DNA of 64,000 nucleotides from NCBI GenBank assembly GCA_030765135.1, contig JAVCDC010000077.1:1-64000 (forward strand), in the 5' to 3' direction. Origin of the DNA: Candidatus Tritonobacter lacicola. GTDB taxonomy: Bacteria > Auribacterota > Tritonobacteria > Tritonobacterales > Tritonobacteraceae. Below the pieces are notes generated by a model. The model had not been told where the DNA came from and did no database searches. It saw only the letters and a list, made by a program, of their open reading frames with translations. Position 1 is the first letter of the stretch. The number at the start of each line of letters is the position of its first letter. Shown piece by piece: positions 8,057 to 16,237 of the stretch. The position numbers and the translations under genes were made by a program.

Positions 8057-8890
8057 TTAATATTTTTGATTTTTGATATTTGATTTTTTATTCATGATCG
8101 GCTTCACCTCGCTCGCCCTGAATTCCGACTTGCAATCGTTGTCCAGGAGAACCGTCACCTTCTGCCTCAATATATCAACCGAGACGACCATCCCCACTCC
8201 CCGCTTCGTCTTCACCTTGCTCCCCCCCTGCGGGAGGTTCCTGGACAGCTCTTTGTAACAGGTGCTCTCGTACCTGAGGCAGCACATCAGCCTCCCGCAG
8301 AGGCCCGATATCTTGCTGGGATTGAGCGGCAGGCCCTGCTCCTTGGCCATCTTTATGTTTATCGGCTCGAAGTCCTTCAGGAAAGTGGAGCAGCATAACT
8401 CCCTGCCGCAGGGCCCTATTCCACCCAGTATCCTCGCCTCGTCCCTGACGCCTATCTGCCTCAGTTCGATCCTCGATTTGAATATCGAAGCAAGGTCCTT
8501 GACCAGGTTCCTGAAATCCACGCGCCCAGAAGCCGTGAAGTAGAAGATCATCTTTCCCCTGTCGAATGTGTACTCCACGCCAACGAGCTTCATATCGAGC
8601 TGGTACAGGGATATCTTCTCCATGCACACCTCATACGCCTGCGCTTCCCTCTCCCTGTTCTCCCCGACAACGGTCATATCGTCCGGTGTCGCCTTCCTGA
8701 CCACTTCCCCAAGGAGATCTTCCGGCTTATCCTCGAACACAACCTCCTCGCCGGAGAGCACCCGGCCGTAATCCTCCCCCCTGTCGAACTTCACGATGCA
8801 GTAATCTCCGGCTTCAAACCGCTCGTCAGTCGTCTTGAGATAATGAAATCGTCCCGATTCCCTCAACCTGACCTGAATCACCTTGAACAT
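8057..8890 (-). CDS. ricT: PSP1-domain protein, RicT/YaaT-like
   Basis: This 277-residue protein resembles Bacillus YaaT/RicT, a component of the Ric (Y) complex that affects RNase Y-dependent mRNA processing and binds Fe-S clusters. Cysteine-rich motifs characteristic of the family are visible: CGRELCCSTF (about residue 155) and CGRLMCCLRYE (about 195). Its start overlaps the end of holB by 13 bp, so the two are translationally coupled; the holB-yaaT adjacency is also the Bacillus arrangement. Whether partner proteins (RicA, RicF) exist here cannot be told from this window. The C-terminus is lysine/asparagine-rich. Confidence 0.85.
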   Translation of the reverse strand: MFKVIQVRLRESGRFHYLKTTDERFEAGDYCIVKFDRGEDYGRVLSGEEVVFEDKPEDLLGEVVRKATPDDMTVVGENREREAQAYEVCMEKISLYQLDMKLVGVEYTFDRGKMIFYFTASGRVDFRNLVKDLASIFKSRIELRQIGVRDEARILGGIGPCGRELCCSTFLKDFEPINIKMAKEQGLPLNPSKISGLCGRLMCCLRYESTCYKELSRNLPQGGSKVKTKRGVGMVVSVDILRQKVTVLLDNDCKSEFRASEVKPIMNKKSNIKNQKY

Positions 8891-9975
8891 GGCTCACCTT
8901 CCGGTATCGAATGGAGGTCAAGGAGAAGAACATCAAGGGCTATCTTCCTGTTGATGTTGCCGTCTATCTTCACGGCAATCTCCCCTATCGCCTCTATTTT
9001 CCTGATAATATCCCCGGTACTCATGGACACTGCAGTTCTCCTGATCAGCTCGACGCGGTCCATGTTCGTGAACAGGTCGTCGCTTTTCGTAACCTTCGCA
9101 ACGAGAACGTCCCTGAACCAGCTCATGTATATCGACAGCACGCGCGATATCTCCTGAAGCAGAAGTCCTTTCGCCCTGGCTGCCACCGCCTCCTCATCCA
9201 TCCCCTCGTTCCGTGCTTTGATGGAGGCGGCAATATCCTTCCGGTAACGGTTGAAGTGATCGATCAGCCTGCCCGATTCGTTAAAAACGCCGAGGACGTC
9301 AGCAGCTTCTGACACCCCGTCCAGAAGCTTCCGCCTCCACTCTATCTCGTCCGGGTCGCAGTATGCGAGCGCAACGCTCAGCCGTCCCTCGGCCAACCGG
9401 GAGATCACCCTGGCCCGGCCCGGATCGAGACCTTTCTCATCGACCAGGATGCTCTCTATCGTGCGCTGTGATAACGGCATGAAATTGATCCTCTGGCATC
9501 TCGATAATACCGTGGGAAGGAGACCGGAGGTATCCTCGCAGGTAAGGATGAAGATAGTCCCGGGCGGGGGTTCTTCAAGTGATTTCAGGAGAGAGTTCGC
9601 CGCTTCCTGCATCATCCTGTCGGCTTCAACGATCACGGATACCTTGTATATCCCCATGAGAGGCTTGAGAGATATACGGCGCTGGAGTTCCCTCACGCTG
9701 TTGATGGAGATAGTGCGGGACGCTTTCCGGGGGCGAAGCACATGGACGTCAGGATGGATTCCCTTATCTATGAGGCGGCACTGGCGACAGGCATCGCACG
9801 GGTCGCCCGCACCGGCCTCGCAGTTAAGCGCCTTTGCCATATTAACGGCCATGGCCACCTTGCCCGTATCGGGCGGCCCGACAAAGACGTAGGCGTGTGC
9901 CAGCCTCCCGCTGCCGACCATGTTACGAACAAGCTTCTTGGCGACCTCCTGTTCACGTACGTCAGAAAAGGACAT
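8878..9975 (-). CDS. holB: DNA polymerase III delta' subunit
   Basis: Clamp-loader subunit of 365 residues. It shows the delta' AAA+ fold with a degenerate P-loop (GPPDTGKVAMA, valine where Ser/Thr normally follows GK), the zinc module CDACRQC about residues 37-50, and SLLKSLEEPPPGTIFIL typical of the family. The P-loop loss fits delta', which does not hydrolyse ATP, so it is not decay. It overlaps tmk by 14 bp and ricT by 13 bp, forming a tight tmk-holB-ricT unit. Confidence 0.9.
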   Translation of the reverse strand: MSFSDVREQEVAKKLVRNMVGSGRLAHAYVFVGPPDTGKVAMAVNMAKALNCEAGAGDPCDACRQCRLIDKGIHPDVHVLRPRKASRTISINSVRELQRRISLKPLMGIYKVSVIVEADRMMQEAANSLLKSLEEPPPGTIFILTCEDTSGLLPTVLSRCQRINFMPLSQRTIESILVDEKGLDPGRARVISRLAEGRLSVALAYCDPDEIEWRRKLLDGVSEAADVLGVFNESGRLIDHFNRYRKDIAASIKARNEGMDEEAVAARAKGLLLQEISRVLSIYMSWFRDVLVAKVTKSDDLFTNMDRVELIRRTAVSMSTGDIIRKIEAIGEIAVKIDGNINRKIALDVLLLDLHSIPEGEPCSR

Positions 9976-10603
9976 CGCTCAATATTCTCCTGATCTCCTC
10001 CTGGGTCTCATCGACAGTCGCCCGGCTCTTCACTACTTTAATCCGCTCCGGGAAGTGCTCCGCGAGATAGAGGTAGCCATCCCGCACGCTGCGGTGGAAA
10101 TCACCGCCGGCGGCTTCAAACCTGTCGGCTTCGCCCGCCGCCGCCTCGGCTTTATCCACCTCCATCGCCCTCTTGAGGCCGATCTCCGGGGATATGTCGA
10201 TAAGCATTGTAATGTCGGGCATAAGGCCCTCGGTTGCGATCTCGTTGAGTGTCCCGAGAAGCTGCCAGTCCATTCCCCTTCCCCTGCCCTGGTAGGCGAG
10301 CGTCGCGTCGACAAACCGGTCGCACAAGACAGTCTTGCCCGCCTCGAGCGCGGGCACTATCTTCTCCTTGACGTGCTGAGCCCTGCTCGCGGAGAGAAGA
10401 AGGATTTCGGTCAAATCCACCATCTCGCCGTACTCGGGGTCAAGAACCAGGGCCCTGATCGCGTCGCCGATTCTCGTCCCCCCGGGCTCGCGGGTCCATA
10501 TCACGTCCTGCCCCTTCGATTTAAGCCATTCCATGACAAGTTTCGACTGCGTCGTCTTGCCGCAGCCTTCGGGCCCCTCGAATGTAATAAACTTCCCTCT
10601 CAT
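9962..10603 (-). CDS. tmk: Thymidylate kinase
   Basis: This 213-residue enzyme phosphorylates dTMP to dTDP. It has the P-loop GPEGCGKTTQSK near the N-terminus and the DRF motif (VLCDRFVDATLAYQGRGRG, about residues 90-110), both typical of Tmk. The segment FEGPEGCGKTT at the very start supports the chosen ATG. Tmk is the first gene of the compact tmk-holB-ricT-metG-tatD run. The 75 bp to cysS upstream contain the short duplicated words CGTGAAGCG and no convincing promoter. Confidence 0.95.
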   Translation of the reverse strand: MRGKFITFEGPEGCGKTTQSKLVMEWLKSKGQDVIWTREPGGTRIGDAIRALVLDPEYGEMVDLTEILLLSASRAQHVKEKIVPALEAGKTVLCDRFVDATLAYQGRGRGMDWQLLGTLNEIATEGLMPDITMLIDISPEIGLKRAMEVDKAEAAAGEADRFEAAGGDFHRSVRDGYLYLAEHFPERIKVVKSRATVDETQEEIRRILSDVLF

Positions 10604-10678
10604 CTAGTCCTCCGATCTATTTCGTGAAGCGTGAAGCGATAGACGCAGCAATGCCTTACGGACAGCATTTCACTCGTG

Positions 10679-12208
10679 TTATTCCCGTATCCAGTTCGTC
10701 CCTTCCTGCACGTCGCGCAGGGAGATGCCCTTCGATTTCAGGGAGTTCCGTATCTCGTCCGCCTTTCCATACTCCCTTATCTTCCTGAGCCGGAGCCTCT
10801 CCTCGACGAGCAATGTGACCTCCTCGTCCTCCAGGTTCTCCTTGCCCAATAATCTCTCAATCCTCCCCCTATCCACGCTCCCCTCGCCCTTTAAGGAGAC
10901 GGTCGTCTGCCGCAGAGGCTTGTAGCATATACCGAGGATATCGCACAACTTTCTTAAATCATCATATTTATCAACTAAAGAAATTTGATCGACCTTAGAA
11001 CCTGAGCCATAGCCTAATTTAAGTTCGTTGTTAATCTCACCAACGTACATGAAAATAGCAGCAAGAGCACCCGGCGTATTGAAATCGTCGTGCATAGCTG
11101 TCTCGAAGAGCTGCCACCACTTATGCTTGGAAGGCGGAGGAGGTTCTTTTATGTCTATGTCAAGGGAAACGCGGACTTTTCCGCGATTCTTCCTCACATC
11201 TTCTATTGTTTCTTGAGGAATAGCATTTTCAACTGAGCCCAGGCAATTGTCTAGCCTGCTCAACGCCTCACGGGCCTCCGAGAGTCCCTCCTTGCTGAAG
11301 TCGAGCGGGGAGCGGTAGTGCTTCGAGATGAGGAAGAAATGGAGGATCCTCGGCTCGTACTCCTCGTAAACCTGCTTGAGGGTAAAGAAGTTGCCCAGTG
11401 ATTTCGACATCTTCTCGTCCCGTATCATCACGTGCCCGTTGTGAATCCAGAACCTGGCGAACGGCTTTCCCGTGCAGCACTCGGATTGGGCTATCTCGTT
11501 CTCGTGATGGGGGAAGATGAGGTCCTGTCCCCCGCCGTGGATATCTATTGTCTCCCCGAGTAATTTGAGGCTCATGGCAGAGCACTCTATATGCCAACCG
11601 GGACGCCCCCTGCCCCACGGGCTGTCCCACGAGGGCTCTCCCGGCTTCGCCTTCTTCCAGAGGGCGAAGTCGAGGGGATTTCTTTTCTTCTCGTCGACCT
11701 CGACACGCGCGCCGGCCCGCAGATCCTCCAGGTTCCGACCCGAGAGCTTTCCGTAGTCACTGAAACTCGATACGGCAAAGAATACATCACCGGCGACCTC
11801 GTAGGCGTGGCCCTTCTCCGCAAGGGTCGAGATCATCCCGATCATATCGGCTATGTGCTCGGTGGCCCTGGGCTCGTAGGCCGGCTGCAAAAGGCCAAGA
11901 CGTCCCACGTCCTCCCTGAACTCATGGATGTACCGTGAGGCGATCTCATCGCAGGTTACGCCCTCTTCGTTCGCGCGTTTGATTATCTTATCGTCAACGT
12001 CGGTGAAGTTCCTGACGCAGACTACATTATAGCCGAGGTGCTTGAGATACCTCTGTATCATGTCGAAAACGACCAGGGCCCGCGCGTGGCCCACGTGGCA
12101 TTCGTCGTACACGGTGACGCCGCAGACGTACATGGTTACCCTGCTTCCTTCGGGCAGCTCGAACGGATCCTTCTCCCCCGAAAGCGTATTGTGAATCTTC
12201 AACGCCAT
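10679..12208 (-). CDS. cysS: Cysteinyl-tRNA synthetase
   Basis: Class I synthetase of 509 residues. The HIGH-equivalent is HVGH (YDECHVGHARALVVFD), and KMSKSLGNF follows GHVMIRDE. The zinc ligands include the Cys in MYVCGVTVYD and the conserved GWHIECSAM and GGGQDLIFPHHENE motifs. A lysine/proline-rich insert of about 30 residues (EPPPPSKHK) lies before the DALR-type helical domain and is slightly longer than usual. With cysE nearby, the cysteine synthesis and charging genes are grouped as in Bacillus. I found no T-box sequence in the 180 bp upstream. Confidence 0.95.
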   Translation of the reverse strand: MALKIHNTLSGEKDPFELPEGSRVTMYVCGVTVYDECHVGHARALVVFDMIQRYLKHLGYNVVCVRNFTDVDDKIIKRANEEGVTCDEIASRYIHEFREDVGRLGLLQPAYEPRATEHIADMIGMISTLAEKGHAYEVAGDVFFAVSSFSDYGKLSGRNLEDLRAGARVEVDEKKRNPLDFALWKKAKPGEPSWDSPWGRGRPGWHIECSAMSLKLLGETIDIHGGGQDLIFPHHENEIAQSECCTGKPFARFWIHNGHVMIRDEKMSKSLGNFFTLKQVYEEYEPRILHFFLISKHYRSPLDFSKEGLSEAREALSRLDNCLGSVENAIPQETIEDVRKNRGKVRVSLDIDIKEPPPPSKHKWWQLFETAMHDDFNTPGALAAIFMYVGEINNELKLGYGSGSKVDQISLVDKYDDLRKLCDILGICYKPLRQTTVSLKGEGSVDRGRIERLLGKENLEDEEVTLLVEERLRLRKIREYGKADEIRNSLKSKGISLRDVQEGTNWIRE

Positions 12209-12390
12209 GGTCTGACTCTATTCTCTATCTAATCTCGTTCAGTTAATCAGCAGCGTCAAATCGTTTCCGCACAGGTTACCATGGGAACATTAAATCCGGG
12301 ACAACACTTTTCGAATTTGCCCGCAGCACAAGGTATTATCAGGCAGGTAACACAGAAGAAGTTGATTTAATTAATTGCTGGCTTTTTCTT

Positions 12391-12605
12391 CTACTGAATC
12401 TTAAGAACTTCATTTATTTGGTTTATTTCCTGACGTTGCTTATCAACTTCGCTGTCTAACCTTCCAACCTCGGTCTCTACCCTTTTTACTGCTTCAAAAG
12501 TAAAACGCGCTCTTGATCTACAGTGATCTTGTCGACCACCTCCGTGTTTTTATCAACTGCTGCTGCGATCTTGTTGATCGTTTTCTCCATCGAATCATTC
12601 TTCAT
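12391..12605 (-). pseudogene. Frameshifted small coiled-coil ORF
   Basis: In the 439-bp gap between cysS and cysE the minus strand opens at ATG (12605) with MKNDSMEKTINKIAAAVDKN and stops at TAA (12486). An adjacent frame continues the coiled-coil character, reading FTFEAVKRVETEVGRLDSEV, then further heptad-rich sequence to TAG (12391). The two halves together read as one protein of about 70 residues, alpha-helical and charged, so a single frameshift near 12490-12510 is inferred. No clear Shine-Dalgarno precedes it. Function unknown. The rest of the gap (12209-12390) holds nothing I recognise. Confidence 0.45.
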
Positions 12606-12647
12606 CTAACACCCGGCCTGTCTTTCTTCATTTGTACATTGTACCAT

Positions 12648-13313
12648 TTATTCATTATTCTCCACAGTGTCCTTTTTCGCCTTTATCTCTTCGAGATGGG
12701 CCTTGAGATGCTCCTCCATGGTGTCGATCTCGTGCTGGAGCTTCTCGAGCCTCTCGGCAAGGGGATCGGGGAGATTGGTGTGGTCGAGGTTGATACCCGT
12801 TACCTTCGCCCCGGCCCTTCTGGAGATTCTTCCGGGAACGCCTACAACTGTGGCCTCCGCGGGCACGGACCGGAGGACAACGGCATTCGCCCCGATGTAC
12901 GCGTTGTCGCCGATGGTGATATTTCCGAGCACCTTGGCTCCGGCCCCTATGGTGACGTTGTTGCCGATAGTGGGATGCCGTTTTCCCCTCTCCCTGCCCG
13001 TGCCGCCGAGCGTCACGCCCTGGAAAAGCGTCACGTTATCGCCTATCACCGCGGTCTCCCCTATCACCACGCCCGCGCCGTGGTCTATGAAAAACCCCTC
13101 GCCTATCCGCGCCGCGGGATGAATGTCGATACCGGTGAAGAAATATGAAATCTGGGCTATGAGCCGGGGAAGAACCGGCACGCCCAGCCTGCGGAGGTAC
13201 TGGGCGATTCTATGAGCGACCAGCGCATGAAATCCCGGGTAGGCCAGTATAATCTCCAGCGTGCTCGTGGCCGCCGGGTCCCGCTCCTTGATTGCCTTTA
13301 TCGCACTGAGCAT
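12648..13313 (-). CDS. cysE: Serine O-acetyltransferase
   Basis: This 221-residue enzyme makes O-acetylserine from serine and acetyl-CoA, the first step of cysteine synthesis. The N-terminal helical region ([24 protein letters not shown]) is followed by left-handed beta-helix hexapeptide repeats (about residues 60-170), with [17 protein letters not shown] and the [15 protein letters not shown] loop containing active-site and acetyl-CoA residues. The C-terminal tail (about 175-221) is an unusually long, charged coiled coil ([20 protein letters not shown]). The context ispF-cysE-cysS matches Bacillus, with gltX missing. Confidence 0.93.
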   Translation of the reverse strand: MLSAIKAIKERDPAATSTLEIILAYPGFHALVAHRIAQYLRRLGVPVLPRLIAQISYFFTGIDIHPAARIGEGFFIDHGAGVVIGETAVIGDNVTLFQGVTLGGTGRERGKRHPTIGNNVTIGAGAKVLGNITIGDNAYIGANAVVLRSVPAEATVVGVPGRISRRAGAKVTGINLDHTNLPDPLAERLEKLQHEIDTMEEHLKAHLEEIKAKKDTVENNE

Positions 13314-13359
13314 TGTCCTGTACTTCCTGTTTTTCTATATGAGTTGTATCCTCATGATA

Positions 13360-13863
13360 TTAACTCATTGAACTCACCAACTCATTTAACGAAGTTTCTT
13401 CCAGGGCCGCGATAGCCAGGGCCGCGATCGCCTCCCTCCTCCCCACGGGGCCGACGCCCTCTCCCCTGGTGGCCTTTACGCTTACCCGGGAAATGTCGGT
13501 AGAGAGGGTATCGGCAAGCCTCTGCCTCATCCGTTTGATGTGGGGGGCTATTCTCGGCTCCTCCGCCATCACCGTGCAGTCGATATTCCCTATTTCCCAG
13601 CCCTCCTCTCTTATCATGCGGCTGACTTCCCCGAGGAGCTCCGTGCTGTCCGCATCCTTGAATCGGGGATCGTCGTCGGGAAAGTGGGTGCCGATATCAC
13701 CGAGGGCGCACGCGCCGAGTATCGCGTCGCATATGGCGTGGATGAGAACGTCCGCATCCGAGTGTCCGAGGAGACCCCGCCCGTGCTCCAGCTCGACGCC
13801 TCCCAGGACCAGCTTCCGCCCCTGTGCCAGCCTGTGAATATCATATCCTATCCCGACCCTCAT
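13360..13863 (-). CDS. ispF: 2-C-methyl-D-erythritol 2,4-cyclodiphosphate synthase
   Basis: MEP-pathway enzyme of 167 residues acting downstream of IspD. It carries the metal-binding motif GYDIHRLAQG at the N-terminus, HSDADVLIHAICDAILG (about residues 33-50), and DIGTHFPDDDPRFKDADS, all typical of IspF. The C-terminal residues (LNELVSSMS) are encoded by a word-like repeat of ATGAGTT units at the 3' end, a small extension beyond the usual fold. A member of the AT-ended palindrome family lies 22 bp upstream of the start. Confidence 0.95.
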   Translation of the reverse strand: MRVGIGYDIHRLAQGRKLVLGGVELEHGRGLLGHSDADVLIHAICDAILGACALGDIGTHFPDDDPRFKDADSTELLGEVSRMIREEGWEIGNIDCTVMAEEPRIAPHIKRMRQRLADTLSTDISRVSVKATRGEGVGPVGRREAIAALAIAALEETSLNELVSSMS

Positions 13864-13885
13864 CCAGGGCTATCCCCCAAGCTCA

Positions 13886-13905
13886 ATAAATAACGAGCTG
13901 ATTTA
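13886..13905. repeat. AT-ended palindrome, short form, upstream of ispF
   Basis: ATAAATAACGAGCTGATTTA is a compact member of the start-codon-associated palindrome family: AT-rich ends and a central CGAGCTG. It lies 22 bp before the ispF start. Confidence 0.5.
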
Positions 13906-13954
13906 GCATTAACGGCTAGAAGCGCTAAAACGCAAACAAATATGCAAAAAGAGA

Positions 13955-14035
13955 AAATATGGAAATAGGAAAACCCGAAATAATGATAAGGCAAAAGATA
14001 TATTTTCATATTACTTTATTTCCATACTTCCATTT
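13955..14035. repeat. AT-rich inverted word repeat (TTCCAT type)
   Basis: ATATGGAAATAGGAAA on the left is mirrored by TTATTTCCATACTTCCATTT on the right in the 216-bp gap between ispD and ispF. The stretch is strongly AT-rich against GC-rich genes. A related run, CTTCCATGTTTCCATTTACT, occurs at 50554-50573 next to ftsK. No reading frame. Confidence 0.5.
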
Positions 14036-14079
14036 CTAGAGTTTAACTATGCCACAGAAGCTTATACCAATCAGGCACG

Positions 14080-14772
14080 CTAGGTAGCTCTTAACCTGTC
14101 TTTCAATATTAGTTCAGCCAGCTTTAAATCCACGGGAGTGGTTATTTTTATGTTTCCGTAGCTCCCCTCCACGACCTTGACTTCTTTGCCGGTCGTCTCG
14201 ACAAGGAGGCTTTCATCCGTTAATTCGGCGGTCTCCGGCGCGCTCCCATATGCCTTCTTGAGGAGGTCGTATTGAAACGCCTGTGGAGTCTGCGCCTCCC
14301 AGATTTTATTCCTGTTAATCGTTCCCTTTATGAACATGTCCGGCGTTACTTCCTTGGCCGTGCAGACAAACGGAACGGCTGGAATAGCGGCCCCCCATTT
14401 CAGAGCCGCCCCGATCACATCATCAATGAGGGCCACCTCGATGAACGGCCTGGCGCCGTCATGAACGACGGCGATGACGCAATCGTCACCCACGGCCTCG
14501 AACCCCCTTGCCACCGAGCCGGCCCTGCTCTCTTCCCCCTCGACTATCATGGATATCTTCGGAACACCATCGAGGGCCTCCCTGAACCCATCCAGCGCTC
14601 CGGGGGCACCTACCACGATAATGTCGCTGATCATCCCGGAGCGTGAAAGCGCTTCTGCCGTCCAACTGATAATAGGCCTCCCGCACAGGGAAACGAGGGC
14701 CTTAAAGGGGCCGGCGCCAAGCCTCTCGCCCCGCCCCGCCGCCGCTATGATGCCGACAATCCTGCCGCTCAT
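14080..14772 (-). CDS. ispD: 2-C-methyl-D-erythritol 4-phosphate cytidylyltransferase
   Basis: This 230-residue MEP-pathway enzyme couples CTP to methylerythritol phosphate. The N-terminal nucleotide-binding loop AAAGRGERLGAGPFKAL is a variant of the usual AAGxGxRmGxxxpKq. Other signatures include VHDGARPFI, TINRNKIWEAQTPQAFQYD and ELTDESLLVE. Its start overlaps the radA stop by 4 bp (ATGA), so the two are coupled. It is separated from ispF by a repeat-bearing gap. Confidence 0.95.
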   Translation of the reverse strand: MSGRIVGIIAAAGRGERLGAGPFKALVSLCGRPIISWTAEALSRSGMISDIIVVGAPGALDGFREALDGVPKISMIVEGEESRAGSVARGFEAVGDDCVIAVVHDGARPFIEVALIDDVIGAALKWGAAIPAVPFVCTAKEVTPDMFIKGTINRNKIWEAQTPQAFQYDLLKKAYGSAPETAELTDESLLVETTGKEVKVVEGSYGNIKITTPVDLKLAELILKDRLRAT

Positions 14773-16133
14773 CCTATCGTCTCCGCCATGGCTTCCTGAA
14801 CGGTTTCCACGCCTACGAGCTCGGCCCCCTTGAGGTGTTTTACATCGTCCAGGTTCGCGCGTGGCAAAACCACTTTCTTGAAACCAAGCTTGACAGACTC
14901 TTTCACCCTCTTCACCGGATGGGGTGCAGCCCTGATCTCTCCTCCCAGCCCTATCTCGCCGAAGACGGCCACGTCGGCGCTCGCGGGTTTATCCTTCATG
15001 CTGGAGGCCGTTGCCACGGCCACTCCCAGGTCGGCGGCGGGCTCCGAGACGCGCATGCCTCCCACAATATTGACGTAGACATCCTTGTCCCCCAGCGAAA
15101 GACCCACCCTTCTCTGCAGGACGGCTATAATCATGGAGAGCCTGTTGGCGTCCACGCCCGAGGTCCTCCTGACCGGAAGGCCGAAGGATGTGGGACTCAC
15201 GAGGGACTGGACCTCTACGAGCAGGGGCCGCGTCCCCTCGATGACAGGCACGACGATGGAGCCCGAAACCCCGCTCCGCCTCTCCGCGATGAACATCTCC
15301 GAGGGATTGGTCACTTCCATCAGCCCGCCCTCCGTCATCTGGAAAATGGCTATCTCATCGGTCGAGCCGAACCTGTTCTTGACGGCTCTCAAAATTCGGT
15401 AGAGGTGGTACCTGTCTCCCTCGAAATAGAGGACGGTGTCCACCATGTGCTCAAGGAGGCGGGGGCCGGCAATCGCCCCCGACTTTGTCACGTGGCCGAT
15501 AACGAAAACGATACACCCCCGGCCCTTCGCCATGAACATGAGCCTGGCGGCGCTTTCCCTCACCTGGCTGACGCTCCCCGGGGCGCTTTCCAGGTCCGGC
15601 CTGTAAACTATCTGGATGGAGTCGACTACGAGTATAAAGGGATCGAGTTCTTCGACATGACCGGCTATGACATCCATGTCGGTCTCGCAGACGATGTACA
15701 GGTTCGGGGAGCCGACACCCAGCCTGCCGGCGCGCACCATCGTCTGGGCAGTGGACTCCTCGCCGCTGATGTACAGGACCCTGTGCCCCCGGGACGCAAG
15801 CGAATTGCAGACCTGGAGCATGAGTGTGGACTTGCCGATCCCGGGCTCGCCCCCGATAAGGATGAACGAACCGCCTACGATGCCTCCTCCCAGGAGAGAA
15901 TCGAACTCGTCGATTCCCGTCTTCAGCCTATCTGTCCCGGAGGCAGAGGCCCCGGAGAGAGCGACAGGTTTCTCGGGGTGCAGAGACTTCGGGCGCCGGC
16001 CGCCGCCCGACGGTGGGGCCGCCTCCTCCACGAGCCCATCCCACATGCCGCACTCCGGACACCTGCCCAACCACTTGAGGGATACAAACCCGCACTCGCC
16101 GCAGACGTACCTCGTTCCATCCTTCGCCTTCAT
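14769..16133 (-). CDS. radA: DNA repair protein RadA/Sms
   Basis: RecA-like branch-migration helicase of 454 residues. It opens with a C4 zinc finger (CGECG...CPECG), then Walker A GGEPGIGKSTLMLQ, the family KNRFG motif (VKNRFGSTDEIAIF) and a C-terminal Lon-like domain (VGGMRVSEPAADLGVAVA). The frame extends upstream to 16202, but RadA proteins begin just before the zinc finger, so I take ATG 16133 (MKAKDGTRYVCGECG). It lies downstream of clpC, as in Bacillus clpC-radA, with disA and yacL absent. Confidence 0.93.
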   Translation of the reverse strand: MKAKDGTRYVCGECGFVSLKWLGRCPECGMWDGLVEEAAPPSGGGRRPKSLHPEKPVALSGASASGTDRLKTGIDEFDSLLGGGIVGGSFILIGGEPGIGKSTLMLQVCNSLASRGHRVLYISGEESTAQTMVRAGRLGVGSPNLYIVCETDMDVIAGHVEELDPFILVVDSIQIVYRPDLESAPGSVSQVRESAARLMFMAKGRGCIVFVIGHVTKSGAIAGPRLLEHMVDTVLYFEGDRYHLYRILRAVKNRFGSTDEIAIFQMTEGGLMEVTNPSEMFIAERRSGVSGSIVVPVIEGTRPLLVEVQSLVSPTSFGLPVRRTSGVDANRLSMIIAVLQRRVGLSLGDKDVYVNIVGGMRVSEPAADLGVAVATASSMKDKPASADVAVFGEIGLGGEIRAAPHPVKRVKESVKLGFKKVVLPRANLDDVKHLKGAELVGVETVQEAMAETIG

Positions 16134-16237
16134 GATCGGGGTTGGGCCCTGACAGCCGGGTCTGATAGGAAATGGAGACGCGTGTTCATCAAAACACGAC
16201 AACGCACTTCCACCCTAAGGGACCGGGCGCTCTCTTT

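Noticed and set aside
8878..9975. Loss of the HolB P-loop threonine as evidence of decay
   Set aside because: Delta' subunits usually have a non-functional ATP site; the rest of the protein is intact.
12209..12390. T-box leader upstream of cysS
   Set aside because: No T-box sequence (AGGGTGG...CCGCG) or terminator with T-run is present.
16134..16202. Longer N-terminus of RadA
   Set aside because: Extra residues lack similarity to RadA starts; the family begins immediately before the zinc finger at the ATG at 16133.
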